A stretch of 64,000 nt of DNA from Hymenobacter perfusus (GTDB lineage: Bacteria > Bacteroidota > Bacteroidia > Cytophagales > Hymenobacteraceae). Each line of letters begins with the position of its first letter. Within the stretch, counting starts at the first letter, position 1. The stretch covers positions 1 to 64,000 of the forward strand of contig NZ_RWIU01000011.1 in NCBI RefSeq assembly GCF_003944765.1. Direction: 5' to 3'. A model generated the notes under the pieces. The model did not search any database, was not told the origin of the DNA, and worked only from the letters and a program-made list of their open reading frames with translations. Position numbers and translations under genes: made by a program. This document shows, in pieces, positions 32,483-40,643 of this stretch.

Positions 32483-33265
32483 ATGCGCAGAATCTTCCTA
32501 GTTGTGTTGCTCCTGGGTGCCGTGGGCGCCGCGCTCATGGCGTTTGTGGCGCCTGCGCCCGGCCCCCTGCGGAACGGGCCGGCGGCCGCCGTCGACCACA
32601 CAGCCTACGACCGGCTGCTGAAAAAGTACGTCAACGAGCAGGGGCTCGTCAACTACCAGGCCTGGAAAGCGGACCAGCAGGAGCTGAACCAGTACCTGGA
32701 TAAGCTGAGCAAGAACCCGCCGGCGGCGTCCTGGAGCAAGCCCGAACAGATGGCGTATTGGATAAACGCCTACAACGCCTACACCATCCGGCTCATTCTG
32801 AACCACTACCCGGTGAAGAGCATCAAGGACATCGGCTCCAAAATCAAAATTCCCTTCGTGACCACGCCCTGGGCAGCGGAGTTTTTCACTATCGGCGGCC
32901 AGAAAATGAGCCTGGACGAAATCGAGCACGGCACCCTGCGCAAGAAATACGACGACCCGCGCATTCACTTTGCCCTGGTGTGCGCCGCCATTTCCTGCCC
33001 GCGCCTGCGCAACGAGGCCTACACGGCCGACAAGCTGGACCGGCAGCTCGACGAGCAGGGCCGCGACTTTCTCCGCAACCCGGCCAAAAACAAGGTGGGC
33101 CCGGCAAGCGCCCAGCTCTCCAAATACTTCGATTGGTACAAAGGCGACTGGAACAAGAACGGACAGTCAGTAGCCAAGTGGGTCAACAGGTACGCCACGA
33201 CCAAGATGAACGCCGACGCGAAGGTGAGCTACCTGGACTACAACTGGAACCTGAACCAACAGTAA
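32483..33265 (+). CDS. DUF547 domain-containing exported protein
   Basis: A 260-aa protein with a signal peptide/anchor (MRRIFLVVLLLGAVGAALM). The DUF547 core is plain: YWINAYNAYTIRLIL, FFTIGGQKMSLDEIEH, and FALVCAAISCPRLRNEAY with its conserved Cys pair. DUF547 proteins occur with arsenosugar-type arsM in Bacteroidota, but their reaction is not known; the conserved His/Cys suggest a thiol-dependent enzyme. Divergent from the beta-barrel gene with 115 bp between, and 36 bp before arsM, so probably cotranscribed with it. Confidence 0.85.
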   Translation: MRRIFLVVLLLGAVGAALMAFVAPAPGPLRNGPAAAVDHTAYDRLLKKYVNEQGLVNYQAWKADQQELNQYLDKLSKNPPAASWSKPEQMAYWINAYNAYTIRLILNHYPVKSIKDIGSKIKIPFVTTPWAAEFFTIGGQKMSLDEIEHGTLRKKYDDPRIHFALVCAAISCPRLRNEAYTADKLDRQLDEQGRDFLRNPAKNKVGPASAQLSKYFDWYKGDWNKNGQSVAKWVNRYATTKMNADAKVSYLDYNWNLNQQ

Positions 33266-33301
33266 GCCGCACCCACTGACCTCCCCCTCTCTTATTTGCT
33301 G

Positions 33302-34270
33302 ATGAGCTACTTAGACACCACCGCCGACGTGTACCGCCAGGCGGCCCAGGAGCCCCAGGTGGGCCTGTGCTGTACTACCAACCCGGTGTGGCAGCTGCCC
33401 GGCCTGCGCATTCCGCCGCGCATGCTCTCGATGAATTACGGCTGTGGCAGCACCGTGAACCCGCGCGACCTTACCGGCAGCCCCACCGTGCTCTACGTGG
33501 GCGTGGGCGGCGGAATGGAGCTGCTGCAGTTTGCCTACTTCAGCCGCCGCCCCGGCGCCGTCATCGGCGTGGATGTGGTGCCGGAAATGCTGGAGGCCTC
33601 ACGCCAGAACATGCGCACGGCCGAGGAGCAGAACGAGTGGTTCCAAAGCGAGTTTGTGGACCTGCGCGCCGGCGACGCCCTGCACCTGCCCGTGGACGAC
33701 GAAAGCGTGGATGTGGCCGCTCAGAACTGCCTGTTCAACATCTTCAAGCTCGACGACCTGCGCCAGGCCCTGCAGGAAACCTACCGCGTGCTCAAGCCTC
33801 ACGGCCGCCTCGTCATGTCGGACCCGACCTGCGAGCAGCCCATGAGCGAGGAGCTGCGGGCCGACGAGCGGCTGCGGGCCCTGTGCCTCACTGGCTCGCT
33901 GCCCCTGCAGCAGTACCTCGATTTGATTACCTCCGTGGGCTTTGGCACGGTGGAAGTGCGGGCCCGGCGCGCCTACCGCGTGTTGTCGCCCCGGCACTAC
34001 GCCACCGACGAGCTGATTTACATCGAAAGCGTGGAAGTGTGCGCCATCAAGGACCCCATGCCCACCGACGGCCCCTGCATCTTCACCGGCCGCACGGCCA
34101 TTTACTACGGCGGTCAGGAGCTGTTTGACGACCAGAAAGGCCACGTGCTGCTACAAAACCAGCCCCTGGCCGTGTGCGACAAAACCGCCGCCGCGCTGCT
34201 GGCCCTCGGCCGCGACGATATTTTCGTCTCGCCCGCAACCTACCACTACGACGGCGGCGGCTGCTGTTAA
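33302..34270 (+). CDS. arsM: Arsenosugar-type arsenite S-adenosylmethionine methyltransferase
   Basis: A 322-aa class I methyltransferase. The SAM motif VLYVGVGGGMELLQ is at about residues 62-75 and PDTC-like SDPTCEQP later on. As(III)-binding cysteines are in GLCCTTNP (residues 22-23) and LCLTGS. The C-terminal 80 residues (KDPMPTDGPCIFTGRTAIYYGG) and the final GGGCC are typical of the arsenosugar-linked ArsM group. It would methylate As(III) up to dimethylarsenite, the ArsS substrate. Start ATG 33302; an earlier TTG adds two residues. Followed by a strong terminator hairpin. Confidence 0.92.
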   Translation: MSYLDTTADVYRQAAQEPQVGLCCTTNPVWQLPGLRIPPRMLSMNYGCGSTVNPRDLTGSPTVLYVGVGGGMELLQFAYFSRRPGAVIGVDVVPEMLEASRQNMRTAEEQNEWFQSEFVDLRAGDALHLPVDDESVDVAAQNCLFNIFKLDDLRQALQETYRVLKPHGRLVMSDPTCEQPMSEELRADERLRALCLTGSLPLQQYLDLITSVGFGTVEVRARRAYRVLSPRHYATDELIYIESVEVCAIKDPMPTDGPCIFTGRTAIYYGGQELFDDQKGHVLLQNQPLAVCDKTAAALLALGRDDIFVSPATYHYDGGGCC

Positions 34271-34285
34271 TCCATTCCATCCTTC

Positions 34286-34320
34286 AACGCCCGGTGAGCC
34301 TGCTGCCCGCCGGGCGTTTT
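34286..34320 (+). terminator. Intrinsic terminator after arsM
   Basis: AACGCCCGG and CCGGGCGTT pair perfectly across a 15-nt loop and are followed by TT. It lies 16 bp after the arsM stop, before the DUF6134 gene. Confidence 0.75.
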
Positions 34321-34330
34321 GCTACCTGCT

Positions 34331-34954
34331 ATGCGCCCCTGTTGGTTGACCACCGCCGCTTTGCTTGGGAGCACCCTGCTGCCGGTGGCGGCGCGGGCGC
34401 AACACCCGCCCTCAGCAGAGGTACGCCGCTACGCTATCGAGGTAGCCGGGCTGCGCGTGGGCACCATGACGGCCACCCGCCAACCCCTGAGTGCTGCTGA
34501 CGTCCGCTACACGCTGGTCAGCGACGTGCAGGTTAACTTTCTGCTATATCACCTCAAAGTGTACTACAAGGTTATCAACCTAGTCCGCGGCGGCCAGCTG
34601 CTGCTCTCCACGGTGGAAGCGCATACCAATCAGGGCGACTTTGCCTCGCGCACCGAGTGGAAAGGGGACCATTACGACATCGTGGCCGACCAGTATAAGC
34701 ACCACTATCGCGGCACCCTGCGGCAGCCCATCCGCTACACGGTGACGGATATGTTCTTCGGAGTGCCCGCCGGACAGGCGCAGGCCTACGGCGAATACTT
34801 TGGCGACTATTTCATGCTGAGCTCAGCGCCCGGCAACACTTACCAGGCCCGACGCGACGGGCGGGAAGACGAATACCGCTACGCTGACGGGCAGCTAACA
34901 ACCATTATCAAGAAGAACCCGCTAAAAAACTTTATCATCCGCTGGCAACCGTAG
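34331..34954 (+). CDS. DUF6134 family secreted protein
   Basis: A 207-aa protein with a signal peptide (PCWLTTAALLGSTLLPVAARAQ) and a beta-rich mature chain: YAIEVAGLRVGTMTATRQ, YTLVSDVQVNFLLYHLKVYYK, TDMFFGVPAGQAQAYGEYFG. This pattern matches DUF6134, related in layout to DUF3108/LolA-like lipid-handling barrels. Family function is unknown. Placed after arsM and before arsR, it could bind a lipid form of the arsenosugar in the periplasm; that is inference. The in-frame TTG at 34319 falls in the terminator stem, so ATG 34331 is preferred. Confidence 0.7.
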   Translation: MRPCWLTTAALLGSTLLPVAARAQHPPSAEVRRYAIEVAGLRVGTMTATRQPLSAADVRYTLVSDVQVNFLLYHLKVYYKVINLVRGGQLLLSTVEAHTNQGDFASRTEWKGDHYDIVADQYKHHYRGTLRQPIRYTVTDMFFGVPAGQAQAYGEYFGDYFMLSSAPGNTYQARRDGREDEYRYADGQLTTIIKKNPLKNFIIRWQP

Positions 34955-35051
34955 CCGAACATTATACTCGCTACAAAGACCTTTCAGGCCGGTTTTTGCG
35001 GTAAAGCCCCCTGATAAGTCCTACTGAGCTAAACCCCATCGTAGTGAAAAA

Positions 35052-35100
35052 ACGTCATGACGTAAACATGCGTCATATTATGTCGTATATTTGCGACATA
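35052..35100 (+). promoter_or_regulatory. Promoter and operators of the arsR operon
   Basis: A perfect 12-bp palindrome ACGTCATGACGT (35052-35063) is followed by inverted arms TATGTCG (35079-35085) and CGACATA (35094-35100). The -7 element TATATTTG (35086-35093) fills exactly the space between these arms, so a repressor bound to the dyad would cover the promoter. ATG follows 16 bases later. Confidence 0.7.
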
Positions 35101-35116
35101 CTTCACAGCTTTCCCG

Positions 35117-35467
35117 ATGACTTACGCCAAAACCGCCGCCTTCACCCAGGAGCAACAGCAACTGGCCCGCGTGGCCAAAGCGTTGGCGCACCCGGCCCGG
35201 GTGGCCATTATCCAGTTTCTGGCCAGCAAGCAGACCTGCATATCGGGCGACATCGCCGCCGAGCTGCCCCTGTCACGCACCACGGTTTCGCAGCACCTGC
35301 AGGAGCTCAAGGCCCTGGATTTGATTCGCGGCGAGATTGACGGGCTTACCGTCTGCTACTGCCTTAATACCGAGTTGCTCCAACAGGTCTACCAGCAGTT
35401 CACCTCCTTTTTCATCGAAGCCACCACCGGCCCAGCCTGCGGGCCTGCCGATGCCTGCGCCTGCTAA
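35117..35467 (+). CDS. arsR: ArsR family arsenic-responsive repressor
   Basis: A 116-aa winged-helix repressor of the ArsR/SmtB family. The DNA-reading helix is in [19 protein letters not shown], preceded by [13 protein letters not shown], where the Cys lies in the helix that often binds As(III). The tail is unusually rich in Cys ([11 protein letters not shown]) and can complete a three-thiol site. The gene heads a plus-strand run with DUF6428 (31 bp gap), metallophosphoesterase, acetyltransferase and ACR3. It probably represses its own promoter at 35079-35100 until arsenite binds. Confidence 0.92.
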   Translation: MTYAKTAAFTQEQQQLARVAKALAHPARVAIIQFLASKQTCISGDIAAELPLSRTTVSQHLQELKALDLIRGEIDGLTVCYCLNTELLQQVYQQFTSFFIEATTGPACGPADACAC

Positions 35468-35498
35468 CCGTTTCCGCTCACTTCAGCCATTCTGACCT

Positions 35499-35957
35499 AT
35501 GAAAATCTCCGAAATGAAGCAGTCCCTCGCCGGACTCGACGCTGTTAATTTCCGCCTGCCCGACGGCACGTACCTGCCCGCCCACTTCCACGTGACGGAA
35601 GTCGGCCTGGTCAGCAAGCACTTCATCGACTGCGGCGGGGTGGAGCGCCGCGAAACGGTGGCTAACTTCCAGCTCTGGGAAGCCGGCGACTACGACCACC
35701 GCCTCGCGCCCCAGAAATTCCTGCACATCCTCCGGCTGTCGGAGAAGATTCTGGGCCCCGACGACCTGGACATTGAGGTGGAATACCAGCAGGCCACCAT
35801 CGGCAAGTTCGGCCTTGCCTTCGACGGCACCGACTTCGTGCTGACGCAAAAGCAGACCGCCTGCCTGGCCCAGGACGCCTGCGGCATTCCGGATAGCGCC
35901 CTGGCCCTGCCCCAGTTGCAGGTAGCAGGCTGCACCCCGGGCGGCGGGTGCTGCTAA
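35499..35957 (+). CDS. DUF6428 family protein of arsenic operons
   Basis: A 152-aa protein beginning MKISEMKQSLAGLDAVNFRLPDG. The core has PAHFHVTEVG and FIDCGGVERRETVANFQLWEAGDYDHRL, the DUF6428 pattern, regularly found just after arsR in Bacteroidota. It ends in GCTPGGGCC, a vicinal Cys pair similar to the end of ArsM here, plus ACLAQDACG upstream. The thiols suggest binding of trivalent arsenic as chaperone or buffer. No function has been shown to my knowledge. Confidence 0.8.
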   Translation: MKISEMKQSLAGLDAVNFRLPDGTYLPAHFHVTEVGLVSKHFIDCGGVERRETVANFQLWEAGDYDHRLAPQKFLHILRLSEKILGPDDLDIEVEYQQATIGKFGLAFDGTDFVLTQKQTACLAQDACGIPDSALALPQLQVAGCTPGGGCC

Positions 35958-35965
35958 GCTTGCGC

Positions 35966-35998
35966 AACGGCGCTGCCCTTCCGGGTGGCGCCGTTTTG
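35966..35998 (+). terminator. Intrinsic terminator inside the ars operon
   Basis: AACGGCGC and GCGCCGTT pair perfectly over a 14-nt loop, followed by TTGC. It may partly stop transcription between DUF6428 and the metallophosphoesterase gene, lowering the share of the efflux genes. Confidence 0.65.
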
Positions 35999-36029
35999 CT
36001 TTCCCAACCTCTCCTTATTTCTCTTTCTG

Positions 36030-36803
36030 ATGACGATTGCCTTTTTCTCCGACGTGCACGGCAACCTGCCGGCCCTGGAAGCGGTGCTGGCTGATATGGA
36101 GCAGCGCCGGCCGGACATGATTTTCTGCCTGGGTGATTTGGTGGGCTACGCGCCCTGGCCCAACGAAGTCGTGAACGAGGTGCGGCGGCGGGGCATCCCG
36201 ACGCTGGCCGGCAACTACGACCAAGGCATTGGGCTGGCCAGCGAGAATTGCGGCTGCGCTTACAAAACCGACACGGAAAAAGACCTGGGCGCGCAAAGTA
36301 TCGCCTTCACCAACCAGGTGGTGGGGAAAGACGAGCGGCGCTACTTGCGTTACCTGCCCAAGCACATGCGCCTGGACTTCCAGGAAGAGCCCTGCACGCT
36401 GAGCCTGCTCATGGTGCACGGCTCGCCGCGCAAAATCAACGAGTACCTGTTCGAGGACCGGCCCGAGGCCAGCTTCCTGCGCATCCTGCAAGAGGCCAAT
36501 GCCGATATCATGCTCTTCGGCCACACCCACAAGCCCTACCACCGCACGTTTGCCTACGAAGTGGAGGGCGAGACCCGCTACCGGCACGCGCTCAACATTG
36601 GCTCGGTGGGCAAGCCAAAAGACGGGGACCCGCGGGCGGCCTACCAGCTGCTGCACCTCGATGATAATACGAAGCTGACCGACCCGGCCAGTGTGCGTTC
36701 GGAGCTGGTGCGGGTGGCCTACGACGTGGAGAAAGCCGCGCAGGCGGTGGAGGCCTCGCCGCTGCCCAACGAATACGCGAACATGCTGCGCAAGGCTTAT
36801 TAA
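36030..36803 (+). CDS. Calcineurin-like metallophosphoesterase
   Basis: A 257-aa YfcE/ApaH-type metallophosphoesterase. Metal ligands are in FFSDVHGN (residues 5-12), GDLVGY, GNYDQ in the usual GNHD place, MVHGSP and FGHTHKPY. The start at ATG 36030 puts the first motif at the expected distance; the longer in-frame reading crosses the terminator hairpin. It lies 13 bp before the acetyltransferase gene, in the arsenic operon. A link to arsenic is not established: it could cleave a phosphodiester in arsenosugar-phosphate or nucleotide metabolism. Confidence 0.85.
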   Translation: MTIAFFSDVHGNLPALEAVLADMEQRRPDMIFCLGDLVGYAPWPNEVVNEVRRRGIPTLAGNYDQGIGLASENCGCAYKTDTEKDLGAQSIAFTNQVVGKDERRYLRYLPKHMRLDFQEEPCTLSLLMVHGSPRKINEYLFEDRPEASFLRILQEANADIMLFGHTHKPYHRTFAYEVEGETRYRHALNIGSVGKPKDGDPRAAYQLLHLDDNTKLTDPASVRSELVRVAYDVEKAAQAVEASPLPNEYANMLRKAY

Positions 36804-36815
36804 CTGGCTATAGTA

Positions 36816-37310
36816 ATGACCATTCTACCACTTCTGGAAGCCCATTGGCCGGCAGTTAAGGCCATTTACGAGGCGGGCATGGCCACGGGCAACGCCACGT
36901 TTGAAACGCAGGCACCTGCCTGGGAAGCATGGGATAAGGCCCACCTGGGCCATAGCCGGCTGGTGGCCATGGACGAGACCGGCACGGTCCTGGGCTGGGC
37001 GGCCCTCTCGCCGGTGTCGGGCCGCTGCGTGTACGGCGGCGTGGCCGAAATCAGCATCTACATCGCCGCCGAGGCGCGGGGCCAGGGCGTGGGCCGGCAG
37101 TTGCTGCAGGCCCTGATTGCCGAGTCGGAGGCCCACGGCATCTGGACGCTGCAGGCGGGCACGTTTCAAGAAAACACGGCCAGCATCGGCCTGCACACGC
37201 AGGCCGGGTTCCGGGTTATCGGCTACCGCGAACGGATTGGCCAGCACCACGGCGTGTGGCGCAACACCGTGCAGATGGAACGGCGCAGCCCGACCATCGG
37301 CGCCGCTTAA
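36816..37310 (+). CDS. GNAT acetyltransferase, ArsN1/phosphinothricin-type
   Basis: A 164-aa GNAT enzyme of the phosphinothricin acetyltransferase group: MTILPLLEAHWPAVKAIYEAGMATGNATFET, then WAALSPVSGRCVYGGVAEISIYI and the acetyl-CoA loop ARGQGVGRQLL, ending in GYRERIGQHHGVWRNTVQMERR. In arsenic operons this subgroup is ArsN1, which N-acetylates the arsenical antibiotic arsinothricin. Position just before the arsenite exporter gene (12 bp) supports that. The family also detoxifies glufosinate and methionine sulfoximine, so substrate specificity is not settled. Confidence 0.8.
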   Translation: MTILPLLEAHWPAVKAIYEAGMATGNATFETQAPAWEAWDKAHLGHSRLVAMDETGTVLGWAALSPVSGRCVYGGVAEISIYIAAEARGQGVGRQLLQALIAESEAHGIWTLQAGTFQENTASIGLHTQAGFRVIGYRERIGQHHGVWRNTVQMERRSPTIGAA

Positions 37311-37322
37311 CCTTACTTCTTT

Positions 37323-38432
37323 ATGTCGACCTTGAATCAAGCGGTACCCGCCGCGCCGGCTCCGGCCGCGCTGGCGGAAAAGAAACTCTCCGGTCTGGAC
37401 CGCGGCCTTACGCTGTGGATATTCCTGGCCATGGCGCTGGGCGTGGGCCTGGGCTACTTCGTGCCGGGCATCAACGGGGCCATCAACTATTTCTCGGTAG
37501 GCACGGTGAACGTGCCGCTGGCCATTGGCCTGATTCTGATGATGTACCCGCCGCTGGCCAAGGTGAAGTACGAGCAGCTGCCGACGGTGTTTAAAAACAC
37601 GCGCATCATCGGGCTGTCCTTGTTTCTGAACTGGATACTTGGCCCGCTGCTCATGTTCTTCCTGGCCATCTGGCTGCTGCCCGACAAGCCCGAGTACATG
37701 ATGGGCCTGATTTTGATTGGCATTGCCCGCTGCATTGCCATGGTGCTGGTGTGGAACGACCTGGCCGACGGCTCGCGCGAATACGCGGCCGGGCTGGTGG
37801 CGCTTAATTCCATCTTCCAGGTGCTGTTTTACTCGGTGCTGGCTTGGCTGTTTATCACGGTGCTACCGCCGTACTTCGGGCTGAAAGGGTACGCCGTGAA
37901 CATCGGCATCTGGGACATTGCGCAGAGTGTGCTCGTGTACCTGGGCATTCCGTTTGCGGCCGGTTTTCTGTCGCGCACTATGCTGCGCCGGCTGAAGGGC
38001 AATGAGTGGTATGAGAAGGTCTTCATTCCGGCCATCAGCCCCATTACCCTGGTGGCGTTGCTGCTCACCATCGTCGTCATGTTCAGCCTCAAGGGCGAAA
38101 CCATCGTGCAAGTGCCGCTGGACGTACTGCGCATTGCCCTTCCGCTGGCCCTGTACTTCGGCATCATGTTCGTGCTCAGCTTCGCCGCCGGCAAGTACCT
38201 GGGGGCAGATTACGCGGAGAATGCGAGCATTGCCTTCACGGCCACGGGCAACAACTTCGAGTTGGCCATTGCGGTGGCCATCGGGGTATTCGGGCTCAAC
38301 TCGGGGCAAGCGTTTGCGGGCGTGATTGGGCCGCTGATTGAGGTGCCGGCGCTGATTGCGCTGGTCAACTTGGCCTTCTGGTTCCGGCGCCGCTGGTACA
38401 GCGGCACCACAAACGCCCTGGCTGCCAAATAA
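37323..38432 (+). CDS. ACR3 family arsenite efflux transporter
   Basis: A 369-aa ten-helix membrane protein of the ACR3/BART group. The signature [18 protein letters not shown] in TM4 holds the Cys needed for As(III) translocation; [19 protein letters not shown] in TM9 carries the second conserved element. A short Ala/Pro-rich cytosolic leader precedes TM1. It exports As(III) by proton antiport. Last gene of the ars operon, 12 bp after the acetyltransferase gene. Confidence 0.95.
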   Translation: MSTLNQAVPAAPAPAALAEKKLSGLDRGLTLWIFLAMALGVGLGYFVPGINGAINYFSVGTVNVPLAIGLILMMYPPLAKVKYEQLPTVFKNTRIIGLSLFLNWILGPLLMFFLAIWLLPDKPEYMMGLILIGIARCIAMVLVWNDLADGSREYAAGLVALNSIFQVLFYSVLAWLFITVLPPYFGLKGYAVNIGIWDIAQSVLVYLGIPFAAGFLSRTMLRRLKGNEWYEKVFIPAISPITLVALLLTIVVMFSLKGETIVQVPLDVLRIALPLALYFGIMFVLSFAAGKYLGADYAENASIAFTATGNNFELAIAVAIGVFGLNSGQAFAGVIGPLIEVPALIALVNLAFWFRRRWYSGTTNALAAK

Positions 38433-38554
38433 CGGTATGTGCTTCCGCGCAGTACGCGAGTAGTCAACTGTATCTACTGGGCGTTTCTCGCTCAACACCC
38501 GCCCTCATCGAAGACGTCAGCCGGAAGATTGCGCCGGCCCCCTATTTTTCCGCT

Positions 38555-39037
38555 ATGAAACCGCTGCTGCGTCTGCAACTGCAAGTCCTCGATGCCCCAG
38601 CCGGCGTTACACTGATGCTGCAACGCGGTGCCCACGAACTGGTTCCGCCGGTCGCCTTCCCCGGGGGGATGTTGCTTTTTGAGGTGCTAGCCGCGGTATC
38701 TTATCCTAAGGAAGAGGAGGCGCCCCGGTTGGGTGGGCCCGCCGTCCACGGCCCGGTGCAGGGGCGCTTTCTCTACGTAAACGCCGGCACCTATGCCGGT
38801 CAGGCCGATTCCGGCTGGTCCCGCCGGGCCAAAGTGCCCCTGCCGGCGCTGACCCGGGAACTGGTAGAACAGGCCCTGGCTAAGCCGGACCTGACGCTGC
38901 AGGCCCGCATCCAAGGCCGGGCCGGGGACGGCGGACCGGCGTGCGCCAGCGTGAAGCTGCTGGATGCGGGGTGGACGCTGGCGCCAGCCTGGCCGGTACC
39001 CGCAGCTCTGGGGGATACAGACCTGAGAGGCAACTGA
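38555..39037 (+). CDS. DUF5990 family protein
   Basis: A 160-aa soluble protein. It opens LRLQLQVLDAPAGVTLMLQRG and includes the block GRFLYVNAGTYAGQADSGWSRRAKVPL, both matching DUF5990, a family of small proteins of unknown function in Bacteroidota and Proteobacteria. No signal peptide. A TATTTTTC element lies close before the ATG and may be its -7 box. It stands alone between the ars operon and a bidirectional terminator. Confidence 0.7.
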   Translation: MKPLLRLQLQVLDAPAGVTLMLQRGAHELVPPVAFPGGMLLFEVLAAVSYPKEEEAPRLGGPAVHGPVQGRFLYVNAGTYAGQADSGWSRRAKVPLPALTRELVEQALAKPDLTLQARIQGRAGDGGPACASVKLLDAGWTLAPAWPVPAALGDTDLRGN

Positions 39038-39044
39038 TTCAAGA

Positions 39045-39079
39045 AAAAAGCGCCGGACTACGCGAGTCCGGCGCTTTTT
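39045..39079. terminator. Bidirectional intrinsic terminator
   Basis: Perfect 15-base arms (AAAAAGCGCCGGACT and its complement) around the loop ACGCG, with A and T runs at the two ends. It separates the DUF5990 gene (+) from the mercury operon (-). Confidence 0.92.
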
Positions 39080-39118
39080 CTCTTTTGATTAGCAGCTTGT
39101 CAGCCACCCAACGCGGGC

Positions 39119-39331
39119 TTACTTCTTCACGGTTTCGGTAGCTGCCGGCGTCACCACGGCCGCGCTGGTCGGCTTCTTGGCGCAGCAGCTGGCGCCAGGC
39201 TTCTCGTCTTTTGCGCATTGCATGGTGGCTTCCTTGGCCGCTTTCTTGGACTTTTTGCCGGGTTTGCCGTCGTTGGCGGTAGCACTACCGATGGTGGCCA
39301 GCAGGGTCAGGGCAAGCAGGAGGTTTTTCAT
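39119..39331 (-). CDS. Small secreted Lys/Cys-rich protein of the mer operon
   Basis: A 70-aa protein with a signal peptide (MKNLLLALTLLATIGSATA) and a mature part of mostly Lys, Ala and Cys: GKKSKKAAKEATMQCAKDEKPGASCCAKK. Three cysteines include a vicinal pair. It could scavenge thiophilic metals in the periplasm before MerP. I know no named family. Last gene of the operon, 40 bp after the GDCCVxC gene and ahead of the terminator at 39045-39079. Confidence 0.65.
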   Translation of the reverse strand: MKNLLLALTLLATIGSATANDGKPGKKSKKAAKEATMQCAKDEKPGASCCAKKPTSAAVVTPAATETVKK

Positions 39332-39371
39332 GAGTTGGGGAGGTAAAAAGTTAAAAGCAACAAGTGAACAA

Positions 39372-39620
39372 CTAGCAGCAGCCGCAGGCGCCTTTGCCCT
39401 GTTCCTGGATGGGCGGGCAGGGCACGGTGCCGTACGAGCAGTACACGCAGCAGTCGCCGGCCAGGGGCTTGAGCACGGTGTGGCAGCTGGTGCATTCGTA
39501 AAACCACTGGCAGGCATCAGTCGGCATCTGCTCGGCCTGCGCGTGCTGGCACACCGGACAGGTAAGCACGGACGTCAGCGTAACGGCGGGCTGGGTGCTG
39601 GGAGGCGTTATCGGAATCAT
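39372..39620 (-). CDS. GDCCVxC domain protein
   Basis: An 82-aa cytosolic protein with CPVCQHAQAEQMPTDAC and the hallmark GDCCVYCSYGTVPCPPIQ, from which the family GDCCVxC domain-containing (seleno)protein is named; here Cys is used, not selenocysteine. It ends GACGCC. Such proteins go with merTP in Bacteroidota and probably hold Hg(II) or another soft metal after import. It lies 11 bp after merTP. Confidence 0.85.
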   Translation of the reverse strand: MIPITPPSTQPAVTLTSVLTCPVCQHAQAEQMPTDACQWFYECTSCHTVLKPLAGDCCVYCSYGTVPCPPIQEQGKGACGCC

Positions 39621-39631
39621 AGCAGGGACAA

Positions 39632-40261
39632 TTAACGGGTAGCGGAAGGGTTCAGCACCGAATAGCCGGTGCCGTTGATGGCGGCCTCTACCTGGGCCAC
39701 GGGCGTGACGGCGGCATTGAAGCGGACCTGAGCCGTGCCCTGTTCGTAGGAGACCTGCACGCGCTGCACGCCCGGCAGCTGCTGCACGTCGTGCTCCACG
39801 TGACGGGCGCAGGCCTCGCAGGTCATGCCGCTAATGCGGTAGGAACTGGTTTGTAGCACCGGGGCGGCGCTGGTAGCCACCCCTGGCTTGGGAACTGCTG
39901 TCGGGTAGAATTGCGCCCCGTAGTAGGGAAAGGCCAGCAGCAGCGCGGCCAGCACGGTGACCGTGCCCAGAAAGCCCCGCGACTGCATCAGCGAGGGCTT
40001 GGCCGGCACGGGGCAGCCGCAGTCATCGGCTGCCGTTGGCGCGGGTCGCAGTTGCTGGTACCAGGCGAAGCCCAGGACGCCCACGGTCAGGGCTACCAGA
40101 TAGGGACGCAAGGGTTCCAACCAGGCGAAGGTGGAGGCAACGCCGCCCAGCCCCCCGACAATGGCCAGCAGGGGGGTAATGCAGCACAGTGAAGCGGCCA
40201 GCGCAGCCAGCAGGCCCGTACCGGCCAGAGACTTGGTGGGTGTGGAAGCAGGTTGGTTCAT
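39632..40261 (-). CDS. merTP: Fused mercuric ion transporter MerTP
   Basis: A 209-aa fusion. The first 120 residues are MerT-like: a Cys pair in LAASLCCITPLLA within TM1, then WYQQLRP and two more helices. After a linker, residues about 140-209 form a MerP/HMA domain with GMTCEACARHVEHDVQ. The fusion is the usual Bacteroidota form and takes Hg(II) from periplasm to cytosol. It overlaps the regulator gene by four bases (ATGA). No mercuric reductase gene (merA) lies in this window, which is unusual for an importer. Confidence 0.9.
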   Translation of the reverse strand: MNQPASTPTKSLAGTGLLAALAASLCCITPLLAIVGGLGGVASTFAWLEPLRPYLVALTVGVLGFAWYQQLRPAPTAADDCGCPVPAKPSLMQSRGFLGTVTVLAALLLAFPYYGAQFYPTAVPKPGVATSAAPVLQTSSYRISGMTCEACARHVEHDVQQLPGVQRVQVSYEQGTAQVRFNAAVTPVAQVEAAINGTGYSVLNPSATR

Positions 40262-40629
40262 ACGGCAGCAGGCGTGAGGGAGGTGGAAACGGACCCCAGC
40301 AACGGCTCTATCACGGGGCGCAGGGCGGGAGTCAGGGTGTAAAACACGGTCTGGCCCACTTTGCGCGCCTGCACCACGCCGCCGTCCTTGAGCTTGCGCA
40401 GGTGCTGCGAGATGGCCGACACGTTCATCTGCAGCACATCGGCTAGGTCACACACGCACAGCTGCTGCTGGTCGAGCAGCAGATACAGCATTTTCAGGCG
40501 CACGTCGTTGCCGGCCAGGGCCAGTACCGCCGCCACGGCTTCGAGGCCCGGCGCAGCCGCGGCCAGGCGCTGCTTGCTGTGTTCAATGTGCGCAGCGTCG
40601 GCAAAGACGCGAATACAGGAGGTGGCCAT
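40258..40629 (-). CDS. ArsR/SmtB metal-responsive repressor of the mer operon
   Basis: A 123-aa ArsR-family regulator. The metal motif LCVCDLA is in the classic alpha-3 position, followed by the DNA-reading helix NVSAISQHLRKLKDGGVV and a winged hairpin VGQTVFYTL. A third Cys is near the N-terminus (ATSCIR). It is the first gene of the operon and is translationally coupled to merTP. In Bacteroidota an ArsR-type protein often replaces MerR in this role. It most likely binds the 14-bp dyad at 40656-40687. Confidence 0.88.
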   Translation of the reverse strand: MATSCIRVFADAAHIEHSKQRLAAAAPGLEAVAAVLALAGNDVRLKMLYLLLDQQQLCVCDLADVLQMNVSAISQHLRKLKDGGVVQARKVGQTVFYTLTPALRPVIEPLLGSVSTSLTPAAV

Positions 40630-40643
40630 ACTACTCGTTTTCG

